In this document: piece by piece, positions 8,028 to 14,216 of the stretch | Layout of the letters: each line of letters begins with the position of its first letter | How positions within the stretch are numbered: position 1 is the stretch's first letter | Origin: Roseiarcus sp050010035 | Lineage (GTDB): Bacteria; Pseudomonadota; Alphaproteobacteria; Rhizobiales; Beijerinckiaceae | NCBI GenBank assembly: GCA_050010035.1 | Contig: JBEKLU010000042.1 | Location: 1-39,315, forward strand | DNA length: 39,315 bases | Reading direction: 5' to 3' | The notes under the pieces: model-generated | Databases searched by the model: none | What the model was told of the DNA's origin: nothing | Seen by the model: only the letters and a program-made list of their open reading frames with translations | Position numbers and translations under genes: made by a program

Positions 8028-8468
8028 GTGCGCGAGGGCGGCGGCGATGCGCTCGACGTCGAGGACGGCCCGCTCGACTGGCTGGGCAATCCCGTGTCCT
8101 GCGCCGACTGTCCCTATGACGAGACGCGCGCGGCCGGCCGGTGCGACCTCGGCAGGGTCTGCATCATGGACCGGCGAGCGCGACGAATCGACCGGTTCTT
8201 CGCCGCCAATCCGGCGCAGGCGGAGCGCCTCCTCGCCCACCCCTATTTCGAGATGCGCGCGCTGGCGGCCCGAGCCGCCTGGCGATGGCGGGACGCGAAG
8301 CGCCGGCGTGAGCGACTGGCGCCCCGGGACGATTTCTCCTCGCTACGACTGCAGCACGAGCAGCGCGTGAACGAAGGCGTAGACGACGATCGGGATCGCG
8401 ATCAGGATGAAGACGCGCAGCACGATCAGCATGGCGAGGACCCCCCGGCTCAATTTGCGGCGCGGTAG
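8028..8468 (+). pseudogene. Truncated 4Fe4S-binding leucine-rich-repeat-variant (LRV) protein
   Basis: The frame from a GTG at 8028 encodes GPLDWLGNPVSCADCPYD, GRCDLGRVCIMDRRARRIDRFF and NPAQAERLLAHPYFEMRALAARAA. This matches the cysteine-cluster N-terminal domain of the nif-associated LRV protein first known from Azotobacter. The repeats that should follow (FRL..L..DPDETVR) are missing. After about 8275 the frame runs on as arginine-rich junk and then crosses the antisense of the convergent gene at 8343-8537 to a stop at 8468. Four clustered cysteines remain (C..C, C.....C). The start is uncertain. It follows fdxN by 20 bases, as in several diazotroph clusters. Probably non-functional. Confidence 0.7.
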
Positions 8469-8537
8469 CGGCCGCATTGTCGCGGCGACGAGCTGGTCGG
8501 GTTCGAGCGCGCTGATCAACGTGGGATCGTACGGCAT
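8343..8537 (-). CDS. 64-aa single-pass membrane protein linked to the NRAMP transporter
   Basis: A 64-aa protein beginning MPYDPTLISALEPDQL, then a basic patch PLPRRKLSRG and one long hydrophobic helix (VLAMLIVLRVFILIAIPIVVYAFVHALLVL) near the C-terminus. The positive patch before the helix predicts a cytoplasmic N-terminus. It starts 10 bases after the stop of the NRAMP gene on the same strand, so the two are almost surely co-transcribed and possibly translationally linked. I recognise no family. Small membrane partners that tune metal transporters are known (for example MntS-type peptides affect Mn export), so a helper role is a reasonable guess, nothing more. Confidence 0.7.
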   Translation of the reverse strand: MPYDPTLISALEPDQLVAATMRPLPRRKLSRGVLAMLIVLRVFILIAIPIVVYAFVHALLVLQS

Positions 8538-8547
8538 GGAACTGCTC

Positions 8548-9939
8548 CTACTTGGGCAATAGGTTCGGGAAGGCCGTGATCACGCCGTAGAGCGCGCCGA
8601 CCACGGCGATGGCGACGACGATCGTTCCCCCCGCCAGATTGGCCCACCGGCCATTCGCCAGGTCCCCCATGATCTCGGCGTCGTTGGCCAGCAGGAGCAG
8701 CAACAGCAGCGCCGGCGCCATCAAGAGGGTGGCGATGACGTTGACCGTCAGGGTCATGGCGAGCAGCGGCGCGCCCGGGATCAGCACGATGCCCGCCGCA
8801 AGAATCGTCGAGACGATCGCTACGCCGTAGAACAGCCGGCCGTGGGCGAAGTCGAGGTTCAGGCTGTGCCGCGCCGACGCCTTTTCGGCCGCCGCTGCCG
8901 TCTCGGCGAGCGAGTAGGACGAACTGGTGGAGATCGTCATCGCCGCGACCAGCCCCGCCTCGAAGATGCCCAGCGCGAACAAGGTGGCGCCGGTCGAGCC
9001 GATCAACGGAACCAGCGCCGTGGCGAAATCGGCGCCGTTGGCGAATTGCGACACGTCGACCTTCGCGGCGAAAAGCGGCGCCGCCGCCACCAACGTCGCG
9101 ATCGCCGCCACGGCGGCCAAGGCCGCGCCGATCGCGGTGTCTATCCGGCCTTGCGGCACGTCCGCCCGGGTCAGTCCCTTGTCGACGACCGCGCTCTGCT
9201 GGAAGAAGATCATCCACGGCGTCACGGTCGCGCCGACGTTGGCGAGGACCAGCGTCAGGAACGCCGTGGTGAAGCCTCCCGGCAACGGCCCCCACGCGGC
9301 GAGCGCATGGGTCAACTCGGCGCCGTTCGGATGCGCCAGCAAGGCGGCGGGCACGAACAAGAGATTGAATACGGCCAGCCCCATCAGCACGCGCTCCCAG
9401 GTCGCGTATCGCCGAAAGGCGAGCGAGCCGACGACCAACGCCACGCCGATGGCGACCGACGCCCAAGACGGCACGCCGAAATAGAGGCCGCCGGCCTGGA
9501 TGGCGATGAACTCGGTGACCAGCGTCAGCAAGTTGCCGAACACGAGGTCGCCCATGGCGAAATAGCCCCAGAACGGGCCGAATCGTTGGAAGATGAGCTC
9601 GGCGTGGCCGCGATGCGTCGCCGCGCCGAGCCGCACCGTCATCTCCTGCACCACGAACGCCATCACGAAGGTGAGCAGGATGAACGGCGCGAAGAAGCCG
9701 ATCCCGTAGGTCGCGCCGGTGGTCGCGTAGGAGACCATGCTGGGGCCGTCGTTCTCCCCCAGCATGACCAGCACGCCCGGGCCGGCCAGCAGCCAGAGCA
9801 GCCGCAGCGAACTCTTGGCGGCGCGGGTCTCGAGCACCTTCAGACGATCGCGCGCCCGCAGGACGTCCTCGTAGGTGATGCGCTCCTCCGCGCTCGCGGA
9901 GGGCCTTGAAAATCCGAAACTCATCGTGCTCTCGCTCAC
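8548..9939 (-). CDS. NRAMP-family metal transporter with atypical binding motifs
   Basis: A 463-aa polytopic inner-membrane protein of the NRAMP (SLC11) family, about 11 hydrophobic segments after a 45-residue cytoplasmic N-terminus. Canonical NRAMPs carry DPGN in helix 1 and MPH in helix 6. Here the helix 1 motif reads GENDGPSM (Asp64 kept, PGN replaced) and helix 6 reads NVGATVTPWMIFF (MPH replaced by TPW). Loss of the methionine is expected to relax exclusion of hard ions such as Mg2+, as described for NRAMP-related magnesium transporters. An MntR-like box 61 bases upstream and mntR next door suggest manganese-linked control. The start is ATG 9939; MTMSF-like internal ATGs are possible. 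The 64-aa gene follows by 10 bases. Confidence 0.85.
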   Translation of the reverse strand: MSESTMSFGFSRPSASAEERITYEDVLRARDRLKVLETRAAKSSLRLLWLLAGPGVLVMLGENDGPSMVSYATTGATYGIGFFAPFILLTFVMAFVVQEMTVRLGAATHRGHAELIFQRFGPFWGYFAMGDLVFGNLLTLVTEFIAIQAGGLYFGVPSWASVAIGVALVVGSLAFRRYATWERVLMGLAVFNLLFVPAALLAHPNGAELTHALAAWGPLPGGFTTAFLTLVLANVGATVTPWMIFFQQSAVVDKGLTRADVPQGRIDTAIGAALAAVAAIATLVAAAPLFAAKVDVSQFANGADFATALVPLIGSTGATLFALGIFEAGLVAAMTISTSSSYSLAETAAAAEKASARHSLNLDFAHGRLFYGVAIVSTILAAGIVLIPGAPLLAMTLTVNVIATLLMAPALLLLLLLANDAEIMGDLANGRWANLAGGTIVVAIAVVGALYGVITAFPNLLPK

Positions 9940-9999
9940 GGGACCTCCGAGGTCGGCAGCGGCAAACTGCCGCGACCGCCAAATCGCGGCGTTCGGCGT

Positions 10000-10019
10000 A
10001 ATGTAGCCAATGCTATATT
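10000..10019 (-). promoter_or_regulatory. MntR box upstream of the NRAMP gene
   Basis: Read on the reverse strand, this is AATATAGCATTGGCTACATT. It differs at few positions from the enterobacterial MntR operator AACATAGCAAAGGCTATGTT as I remember it, keeping the ATAGC-N3-GGCTA core. It ends 61 bases before the NRAMP start, inside the AT-rich promoter patch, and an mntR gene is adjacent and divergent. Confidence 0.6.
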
Positions 10020-10285
10020 TAAGTCAATAGGTGAATTTTGGACGCAACAGGTTCACTCGGAACCAGAGGGTTCATCCTGACGCGCGGCGTATTCCGGCTG
10101 CGGCGAAACGGGACGCCCGCCTCGTGCGACATTGCGCCGCGCCGGCGCGCCCTCCCTCCGCCGAGGCGAGCCGAGCTCGCCTCGATCTGATGAAAACTTC
10201 ACGAAATCAAGGACATTTCGGCCGGGAGGCGATCCCGGCCGCGGGCGCGCCTTCGAAACGGCCCTATGCAAATCGCGGTTGCATT

Positions 10286-10301
10286 TGCAGCCATGGCTGC
10301 A
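10286..10301. promoter_or_regulatory. Perfect 16-bp palindrome before mntR
   Basis: TGCAGCCATGGCTGCA is fully self-complementary and ends 20 bases before the mntR start, where an autoregulatory operator would sit. Its GCC...GGC centre partly resembles the MntR box core, but the outer arms differ. The rest of the 381-base NRAMP-mntR gap shows no other gene. Confidence 0.4.
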
Positions 10302-10320
10302 TATTAACGACGAAGCGAAC

Positions 10321-10845
10321 ATGGTGTCGCCGCCGACTGCGGGGCATGGTCGCGACGGATCGAGCGAGGGCGGGTTGGCTACCAGATTACGCAGAATAGC
10401 GCCGGCCGCCAAAAAACCGGAATTCGCCGCCGAAGCCGTGCAGGCGCGCCGCTTCAGCAAGGCGCGCAGCGCGCGCTCGGCCGCCACTCTCGAAGACTAC
10501 ACCGAACTGATCGCCGACCTGATCGCGGCCAACGGCGAAGCGCGCATGGCCGACATCGCGCGCCGGCTCGGCGTCGCCCACCCGACCGTCTCCAAGACCA
10601 TCGCAAGACTGAAGCGCGAGGGGCTCGCCACGGCGCGGCCCTATCGCGGGATCTTCCTGACCGAGGCGGGCCTCGCCATGGCCAAGAGCGCGCGCCAGCG
10701 CCATCGCCTGGTGGTCGAGCTGCTCATGGCGGTCGGCGCGCCGCGCGAGGCGGCCGAAGCCGACGCCGAGGGCATCGAGCATTACGTCTCCGCCGCGACG
10801 CTGCGCGCCTTCGAGGCCTTCCTGCGCGAAGGCGGCCGGCGGTAG
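10321..10845 (+). CDS. mntR: Manganese-responsive regulator MntR (DtxR family)
   Basis: A 174-aa DtxR-family repressor. After a 55-residue basic, low-complexity N-terminal extension come the winged helix-turn-helix (ARMADIARRLGVAHPTVSKTIARLKREGL), the wing RPYRGIFLTEAG, and the dimerisation helix pair. Metal-ligand positions of MntR are present: Asp and Glu in EDYTELI, His in RQRHRLVVELL, and Glu/His in EADAEGIEHYVS. There is no C-terminal SH3-like domain, so it is the short MntR type, which senses Mn2+ rather than Fe2+. The ATG at 10321 has only a weak ribosome site (GAAG); the frame extends upstream without homology. It is divergent from the NRAMP gene that carries an MntR box, so it probably represses that transporter when manganese is plentiful. 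Confidence 0.9.
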   Translation: MVSPPTAGHGRDGSSEGGLATRLRRIAPAAKKPEFAAEAVQARRFSKARSARSAATLEDYTELIADLIAANGEARMADIARRLGVAHPTVSKTIARLKREGLATARPYRGIFLTEAGLAMAKSARQRHRLVVELLMAVGAPREAAEADAEGIEHYVSAATLRAFEAFLREGGRR

Positions 10846-10907
10846 CGGCCGATTCGAGCGCGGAACCGCGCCGACGCTCGCGACATTGTCGCGCCGACGC
10901 GCGCCAT

Positions 10908-10923
10908 TGTCGCCTTCGCGACA
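10908..10923. promoter_or_regulatory. NifA upstream activator sequence (UAS)
   Basis: TGT-CGCCTTCGCG-ACA fits the NifA consensus TGT-N10-ACA exactly. It sits 46 bases upstream of the GG of a sigma-54 promoter, a little closer than the usual 80-150 bases but on the correct side. A short AT-rich stretch (AAATAGCTGAATAAACAG) lies between, as expected for a bending site. Confidence 0.75.
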
Positions 10924-10966
10924 TCGCCCGACAAACGGAAATAGCTGAATAAACAGTCGCTTGCCG

Positions 10967-10982
10967 TTGGCACGGGCCTTGC
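10967..10982 (+). promoter_or_regulatory. Sigma-54 (-24/-12) nif promoter
   Basis: TTGGCACGGGCCTTGC matches the -24/-12 consensus TGGCAC-N5-TTGC at every conserved base, with GG and GC exactly 10 bases apart. Transcription should start about 12 bases downstream, near 10993, almost exactly where the nifV fragment and its inverted repeat begin. The natural leader, ribosome site and first part of the original gene have therefore been removed. Confidence 0.85.
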
Positions 10983-10991
10983 GTCGGGCCT

Positions 10992-11045
10992 CTCGCCGAG
11001 GCCGACGACCGTCACCGACAGGTGCGTCGCGCCGGCCTCGGCGAG
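10992..11045. repeat. 12-bp inverted repeats flanking a 30-bp inverted segment of nifV
   Basis: CTCGCCGAGGCC (10992-11003) and GGCCTCGGCGAG (11034-11045) are perfect reverse complements. The 30 bases between them, read on the opposite strand, encode GATHLSVTVV, the conserved NifV sequence that belongs between LAEA and GLGERAGNA. On the forward strand they encode DDRHRQVRRA instead. Re-inverting the 30 bases restores LAEAGATHLSVTVVGLGERAGNA in one frame. Confidence 0.88.
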
Positions 11046-11522
11046 CGCGCCGGCAACGCGCCGCTCGAAGAGGTCGCGGCGGCGCTCGACTGCCTGCACG
11101 GCGCCTCCACGGGCATCGATCTTACGCAATTGTCCGATCTGGCGGCGATGGTCGCCGAGGCTTCGCGGCGCGGCGTTCCCTTGGGCAAGGCGATCGTCGG
11201 CTGCGACGTCTTCGCCCACGAATCGGGGGTTCACGTCGCCGGATTGCTCGCCGATCCCGAGACCTACAGCGGAGCGAACCCGGCGCTGTTCGGGCGGCGC
11301 CATCGCTTCGTCGTCGGCAAGCATTCGGGCGCCAAGGCGCTCGCCCACGCGCTTCGAGAGCGCGGCGTCGACCTCGCGCCGGAAACGGCGCCGCTCCTTG
11401 TCGCGCGGGTGCGCCGGCGCGCGACGCAGCGCAAGAGCGCGATTTCCGGCGACGAACTCGAACGCCTGCATGAGGAAGCCGCGGCCGAGGCCGAGGCTCA
11501 GAGGATGCACGCGGCCGGCTGA
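10992..11522 (+). pseudogene. nifV: nifV (homocitrate synthase) C-terminal part, 5'-deleted with internal microinversion
   Basis: About 177 codons of homocitrate synthase, which makes the homocitrate of FeMo-co. GLGERAGNAPLEEV, VFAHESGVHVAGLL and VVGKHSGAKAL show the C-terminal part of the DRE-TIM barrel and the regulatory-like tail. The first half, with the DRE-TIM catalytic residues, is missing. The remaining coding sequence starts 10 bases after a sigma-54 promoter. The conserved GATHLSVTVV segment is inverted between 12-bp repeats but keeps the frame open. A GTG at 11022, created by the inversion, is the first possible start. The protein would be catalytically dead. The transcript from the upstream nif promoter would still reach nifW, 20 bases downstream. 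Confidence 0.88.
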
Positions 11523-11541
11523 GGCTGGAGGAGAATTTCAG

Positions 11542-11925
11542 ATGACCCATTCGCGGGGCGAACGCCCGATCGACGAGACCGGCATCCTCGACAAGCTCGA
11601 ACGCCTCTCCGCCGCCGAGGACTTCTTCGCCGTCCTCGACGTCCCCTATGACGAGGCGAGGCTGCGCGTCGCGCGCCTGCACATCCTCAAGCGCATGGGC
11701 GAGTATCTGAAGGGCGACGATCTCGCCGGCTTGCCCGACGCGCTCGCCGCCACGCGCGCGCGGGCGACGCTGCAACGCGCCCACGCCGACTTCGAACGAT
11801 CCTCGCCGCTCGCCGAGCGCGTCTTCCGCGTGCTCAAGGAGCACGATCCCGAGCGGCCAGACGCGCCCAAGACCGCCTTCGTCACCCTCGACGACATCGC
11901 GCCGCTGGCGCCGGCAAGGAATTGA
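11542..11925 (+). CDS. nifW: NifW, nitrogenase-stabilising protein
   Basis: A 127-aa NifW homologue with the family core: LERLSAAEDFFAVLDVPYDEARLRVARLHILKRMGEYL (about 11-50), followed by a helical middle and the FRVLKEHD tail. NifW associates with the MoFe protein and protects or matures it, especially under oxygen. The gene is intact, with GGAG 11 bases before ATG 11542. It follows the nifV remnant by 19 bases, the same order as in many diazotrophs, so its transcription probably depends on the NifA/sigma-54 promoter at 10967. Since nifHDK are not in the window and nifA, nifB and nifV are broken here, it may be a survivor with no client, unless a second nif cluster exists. Confidence 0.9.
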   Translation: MTHSRGERPIDETGILDKLERLSAAEDFFAVLDVPYDEARLRVARLHILKRMGEYLKGDDLAGLPDALAATRARATLQRAHADFERSSPLAERVFRVLKEHDPERPDAPKTAFVTLDDIAPLAPARN

Positions 11926-11941
11926 GCGCGGGCGCTGCGCC

Positions 11942-12040
11942 CGCCCTCATCCGGCGCTTCGCGCCACCTTCTCCCGCAAGCGGGAGAAGGGACGCGCCCC
12001 CTCTCCCGTTTGCGGGAGAGGGTTGAGGTGAGGGCTCTTG
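11942..12040. repeat. Dispersed palindromic repeat, double hairpin
   Basis: Two hairpins lie between the convergent nifW and mop genes: CCTTCTCCCGC-AA-GCGGGAGAAGG (11967-11990) and CTCTCCCG-TTTG-CGGGAGAG (12001-12020), flanked by CCCTCATCCGGC and GGTTGAGGTGAGGGC. The CTCCCGC core and the GGTGAGGG tail match the elements at 2914, 26350 and 38427. They may terminate transcription from both sides. Confidence 0.78.
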
Positions 12041-12065
12041 GCGAGCGAATCATCCAGTAGTGGCG

Positions 12066-12275
12066 TCAGTCGACGGCGACGATGACGTCGGACGCCTTGA
12101 TGACCGCGCTCGCAGACTTGCCAACCGCCAGTCCCAAGGCCTCGACCGCTTCGTTGGTGATGGAGGCGGTAATCACGGCGCCAGTGGCGATCTCGATCTT
12201 CACGTGGGCGGTGGTGGCGCCCAGGGTGATCGCGATCACCTTGCCGGGCAGGATGTTGCGCGCGGAAAGTTTCAT
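12066..12275 (-). CDS. mop: Mop-domain molybdate-binding protein (molbindin)
   Basis: A 69-aa single Mop domain (MKLSARNILPGKVIAI ... GAVITASITNEAVEALGL ... VGKSASAVIKASDVIVAVD). Molbindins assemble into hexamers that store or buffer molybdate in the cytoplasm. The length is exactly one Mop unit. AAGGAAAGG lies 9-17 bases before the ATG. It is convergent with nifW and divergent from the DUF2478 gene, an arrangement typical of the molybdenum-handling part of alphaproteobacterial nif clusters. It looks fully functional, and molybdate buffering could serve other Mo enzymes, which may explain its survival. Confidence 0.9.
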   Translation of the reverse strand: MKLSARNILPGKVIAITLGATTAHVKIEIATGAVITASITNEAVEALGLAVGKSASAVIKASDVIVAVD

Positions 12276-12393
12276 CGCACGGCGCCTTTCCTTTTCGCAG
12301 CGATCGCGCGGCGCGAGCGCTTTCCCGCTCCACATAAACGAAAATCGCGCGCCCCGTCCACGGTCGATTGGGCGCCGGAGCGAAGCGTGATTC

Positions 12394-12408
12394 TGGTCCG
12401 CTTCTTGC
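12394..12408 (+). promoter_or_regulatory. Candidate sigma-54 promoter before the DUF2478 gene
   Basis: TGGTCCGCTTCTTGC has GG and GC exactly 10 bases apart and ends in the preferred TTGC, though TGGT rather than TGGC is used at -24. It lies 63 bases before the ATG. A perfect NifA-type site is present too, but downstream of this promoter rather than upstream. Confidence 0.45.
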
Positions 12409-12443
12409 GATCCTTGCGGCGCCGCCGCACGAGCGGGGCGCAT

Positions 12444-12459
12444 TGTCGGCTTTGCGACA
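12444..12459. promoter_or_regulatory. NifA-type UAS in an unusual place
   Basis: TGT-CGGCTTTGCG-ACA fits TGT-N10-ACA exactly but ends only 11 bases before the DUF2478 ATG and overlaps the region of the ribosome site. As the site is symmetric, it could serve the divergent mop gene about 170 bases away, or act from downstream. I see no convincing sigma-54 promoter pointing at mop. Confidence 0.5.
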
Positions 12460-12470
12460 AAGGAGGGGCC

Positions 12471-12776
12471 ATGAGCGCCGCCATCGATTCGAAACGACTC
12501 GCCGCGATCGTCCACGACGACGGGGTCGTCGTCGACGCGCTGATGTCGTCCTTCGCGCGCGAACTCGTCGAGGCCGGCGTCAGCCCGCGCGGCGTCGTTC
12601 AATTGCCGCCCGACGAGCCGGGCTGCGGCCCCGGCGCGCCGATGCGCCTGCGGGACGTCGAAACGGGAGACATCATTCGGCTGCGCCAGGATCTGGGGCC
12701 GGGCGCGGCAAGTTGCCGCCTCGATCCGGCCGCGCTGGCGGAGGCGGCGGCGCGGTCGGCGGTCGCTCGGCCATGA
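12471..12776 (+). CDS. DUF2478 protein, C-terminally truncated
   Basis: 101 codons beginning LAAIVHDDGVVVDALMSSFARELVEAG and continuing CGPGAPMRLRDVETGDII and LGPGAASCRLDPAALAEAAA. This is the first half of the DUF2478 family (about 160-170 aa, P-loop-like fold, often beside molybdenum or nif genes). The frame ends at a TGA right after the SCRLDPAALAEAAA motif, where the family normally continues with a second Rossmann-like half containing a conserved KFG/NRFG motif. That motif is not found in any frame downstream. A very strong AAAGGAGGGG ribosome site precedes the ATG. The protein is probably a remnant; a short functional form is possible but unsupported. Confidence 0.72.
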   Translation: MSAAIDSKRLAAIVHDDGVVVDALMSSFARELVEAGVSPRGVVQLPPDEPGCGPGAPMRLRDVETGDIIRLRQDLGPGAASCRLDPAALAEAAARSAVARP

Positions 12777-12798
12777 GGCCCGCGCCCAGTCGGGCCTC
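12775..12798 (+). terminator. Hairpin at the DUF2478 stop
   Basis: GAGGCCCG-N8-CGGGCCTC, an 8-bp perfect stem, overlaps the TGA codon. There is no T-run after it, so it would be at best a weak intrinsic terminator. Confidence 0.4.
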
Positions 12799-13175
12799 GC
12801 TCGCGTTCGCCGCCGGACCAACGTCCATATCATTTCAGTGGCTTGTATAATCGATTGCGGCCGTCGGGGCGGCGTCGGGGCGGCGATGCGCGTCGAGCGA
12901 GGGGGCGCAGACGGGCGTCGGAAAATTATGATTTGTCTTTTGCCGGAGCTTGGGGCATCTGATGCCGCTCGAAGCCGACGCGCGCCGCCTGGAAGGGCAA
13001 ACCGGGCGGGCCGCGCTCGCCTCGGATTTTTCATACGGGTCGTTTTGGGGAGTCGGATTGCGTTCGGCGAGCGCCGAAGGGAGGGCAGCGGATCGCGCCG
13101 ACGCGCCCGCGCGCGAGACGGACAGCGGTCGCCCGAGCAATTTGTTCCCGAGCTTCACTCGTGTTGGGCGGGGGG
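12799..13175. other. Intergenic, no gene seen
   Basis: About 377 bases without a convincing coding frame. A TATAAT hexamer at 12844-12849 is the only promoter-like motif, with no good -35 at 17 bases. The lack of any second half of DUF2478 here argues that the sequence is not simply a frameshifted continuation of that gene. Confidence 0.5.
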
Positions 13176-14177
13176 ATGATCGTGGGTTCGGCCATCAAAC
13201 GAGCGCTGCAAGTGGCGACGATGATCGGCATCGTCGTCCTGGGCGCGTTGATCTGGAGACAATCGACCGAGAATTCGTTCGTCGAAGCCTGCGTCTTCGG
13301 GTTGATCGCTCTCGGCGTGATCGGCGTCGGCATCAGCGAGATCGCCGATCCGGCCGCCGCTTCTTCCTCGCCGATTGTCGGCGAAGGCCGCTCCGGCGAC
13401 AAGACGAGCGCGGCGGAGCAGCGCTTCGCCGCCGATCTGGCGATGGTCGCGCGACTGCTCCAGGCGCACCTGCGCGCCAATTCGAGCTATTCGGATTCCC
13501 TCGTTCGCGCCAACAAGGACCTGCCGTCGCTCGACAAGCCCGAGCAGATCCGCGCCGTCGTCATCTCGCTGATCGAAGAGAATCAGAAGATTCAAACCAA
13601 GATGGGCGAACTCTCGCGGAACTTGGACGATTCGGTCGCCAAGATCGAAAAGCTGCGCTCCAATCTCGCCGAGGCCAACGACAAGGCGCTACGCGATCCC
13701 TTGACGGCGCTCGGCAATCGACGGTTCTTCGATCAGAAGCTCGATCAGGCTCTCCTCGAAGCGCCCGAATCGAGCGGGCTCTCCCTGGTGATGTGCGACA
13801 TCGATCGGTTCAAGGCGGTCAACGACAAGTTCGGCCATCCCGTCGGCGACATGGTGCTGAAGCTGTTCAGCGAAATTCTGTCGAACAACATCAAGGGTCG
13901 CGACACGGTCGCGCGCGTCGGCGGCGAGGAGTTCGCGATCATTTTTCCGCAGACGCCGACCGCCGACGCCGCTGCGATCGGCGATCAGATCCGAAAGCAG
14001 CTCGAGGCGAAGAAATGGGTGGTCGGTTCGAGCGGCGCGCCGCTGGGCGTGGTCACCGCCTCGTTCGGCGTAGCGCAGTTGCGAGCCGACGAAGGCGCCG
14101 CCGAATTGGTCAAGCCCGCCGACGAAGCGCTCTACCGAGCCAAGTCCGAGGGCAGGAACCGCGTCGCCGTCGGGTGA
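13176..14177 (+). CDS. Membrane-anchored GGDEF diguanylate cyclase
   Basis: A 333-aa protein predicted to make c-di-GMP. Two N-terminal helices (about 12-30 and 40-60) anchor it in the inner membrane. A linker and a coiled-coil stretch (SLIEENQKIQTKMGEL...AKIEKLRSNLAEAND) lead to the GGDEF domain, beginning DPLTALGNRRFF and carrying the active-site loop VARVGGEEFAII. Both metal and substrate signatures are intact (CDIDRFKAVNDKFGH). The inhibitory I-site, normally RxxD five residues before GGEEF, reads KGRD, so product feedback is likely weakened. The start is uncertain: GTG 13161, ATG 13176 and GTG 13182 are in frame and a G-run covers the ribosome-site region; I used ATG 13176. No sensory domain is seen. 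It stands alone. Confidence 0.9.
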   Translation: MIVGSAIKRALQVATMIGIVVLGALIWRQSTENSFVEACVFGLIALGVIGVGISEIADPAAASSSPIVGEGRSGDKTSAAEQRFAADLAMVARLLQAHLRANSSYSDSLVRANKDLPSLDKPEQIRAVVISLIEENQKIQTKMGELSRNLDDSVAKIEKLRSNLAEANDKALRDPLTALGNRRFFDQKLDQALLEAPESSGLSLVMCDIDRFKAVNDKFGHPVGDMVLKLFSEILSNNIKGRDTVARVGGEEFAIIFPQTPTADAAAIGDQIRKQLEAKKWVVGSSGAPLGVVTASFGVAQLRADEGAAELVKPADEALYRAKSEGRNRVAVG

Positions 14178-14216
14178 AGCGGCGACGAGCGACGGCGCGA
14201 CGGCGCCCGCGCGACG

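Noticed and set aside
10782..11510. 242-codon reverse frame containing LAEAGATHLSVTVVGLGER
   Set aside because: Only this short stretch is NifV-like and it is explained by the 30-bp inversion plus repeats; the rest is antisense to nifV.
12066..13034. 322-codon reverse frame ending in the Mop domain
   Set aside because: Only the last 69 codons are conserved; the upstream part is antisense to the DUF2478 gene and has no homology, so the mop start at 12275 was used.
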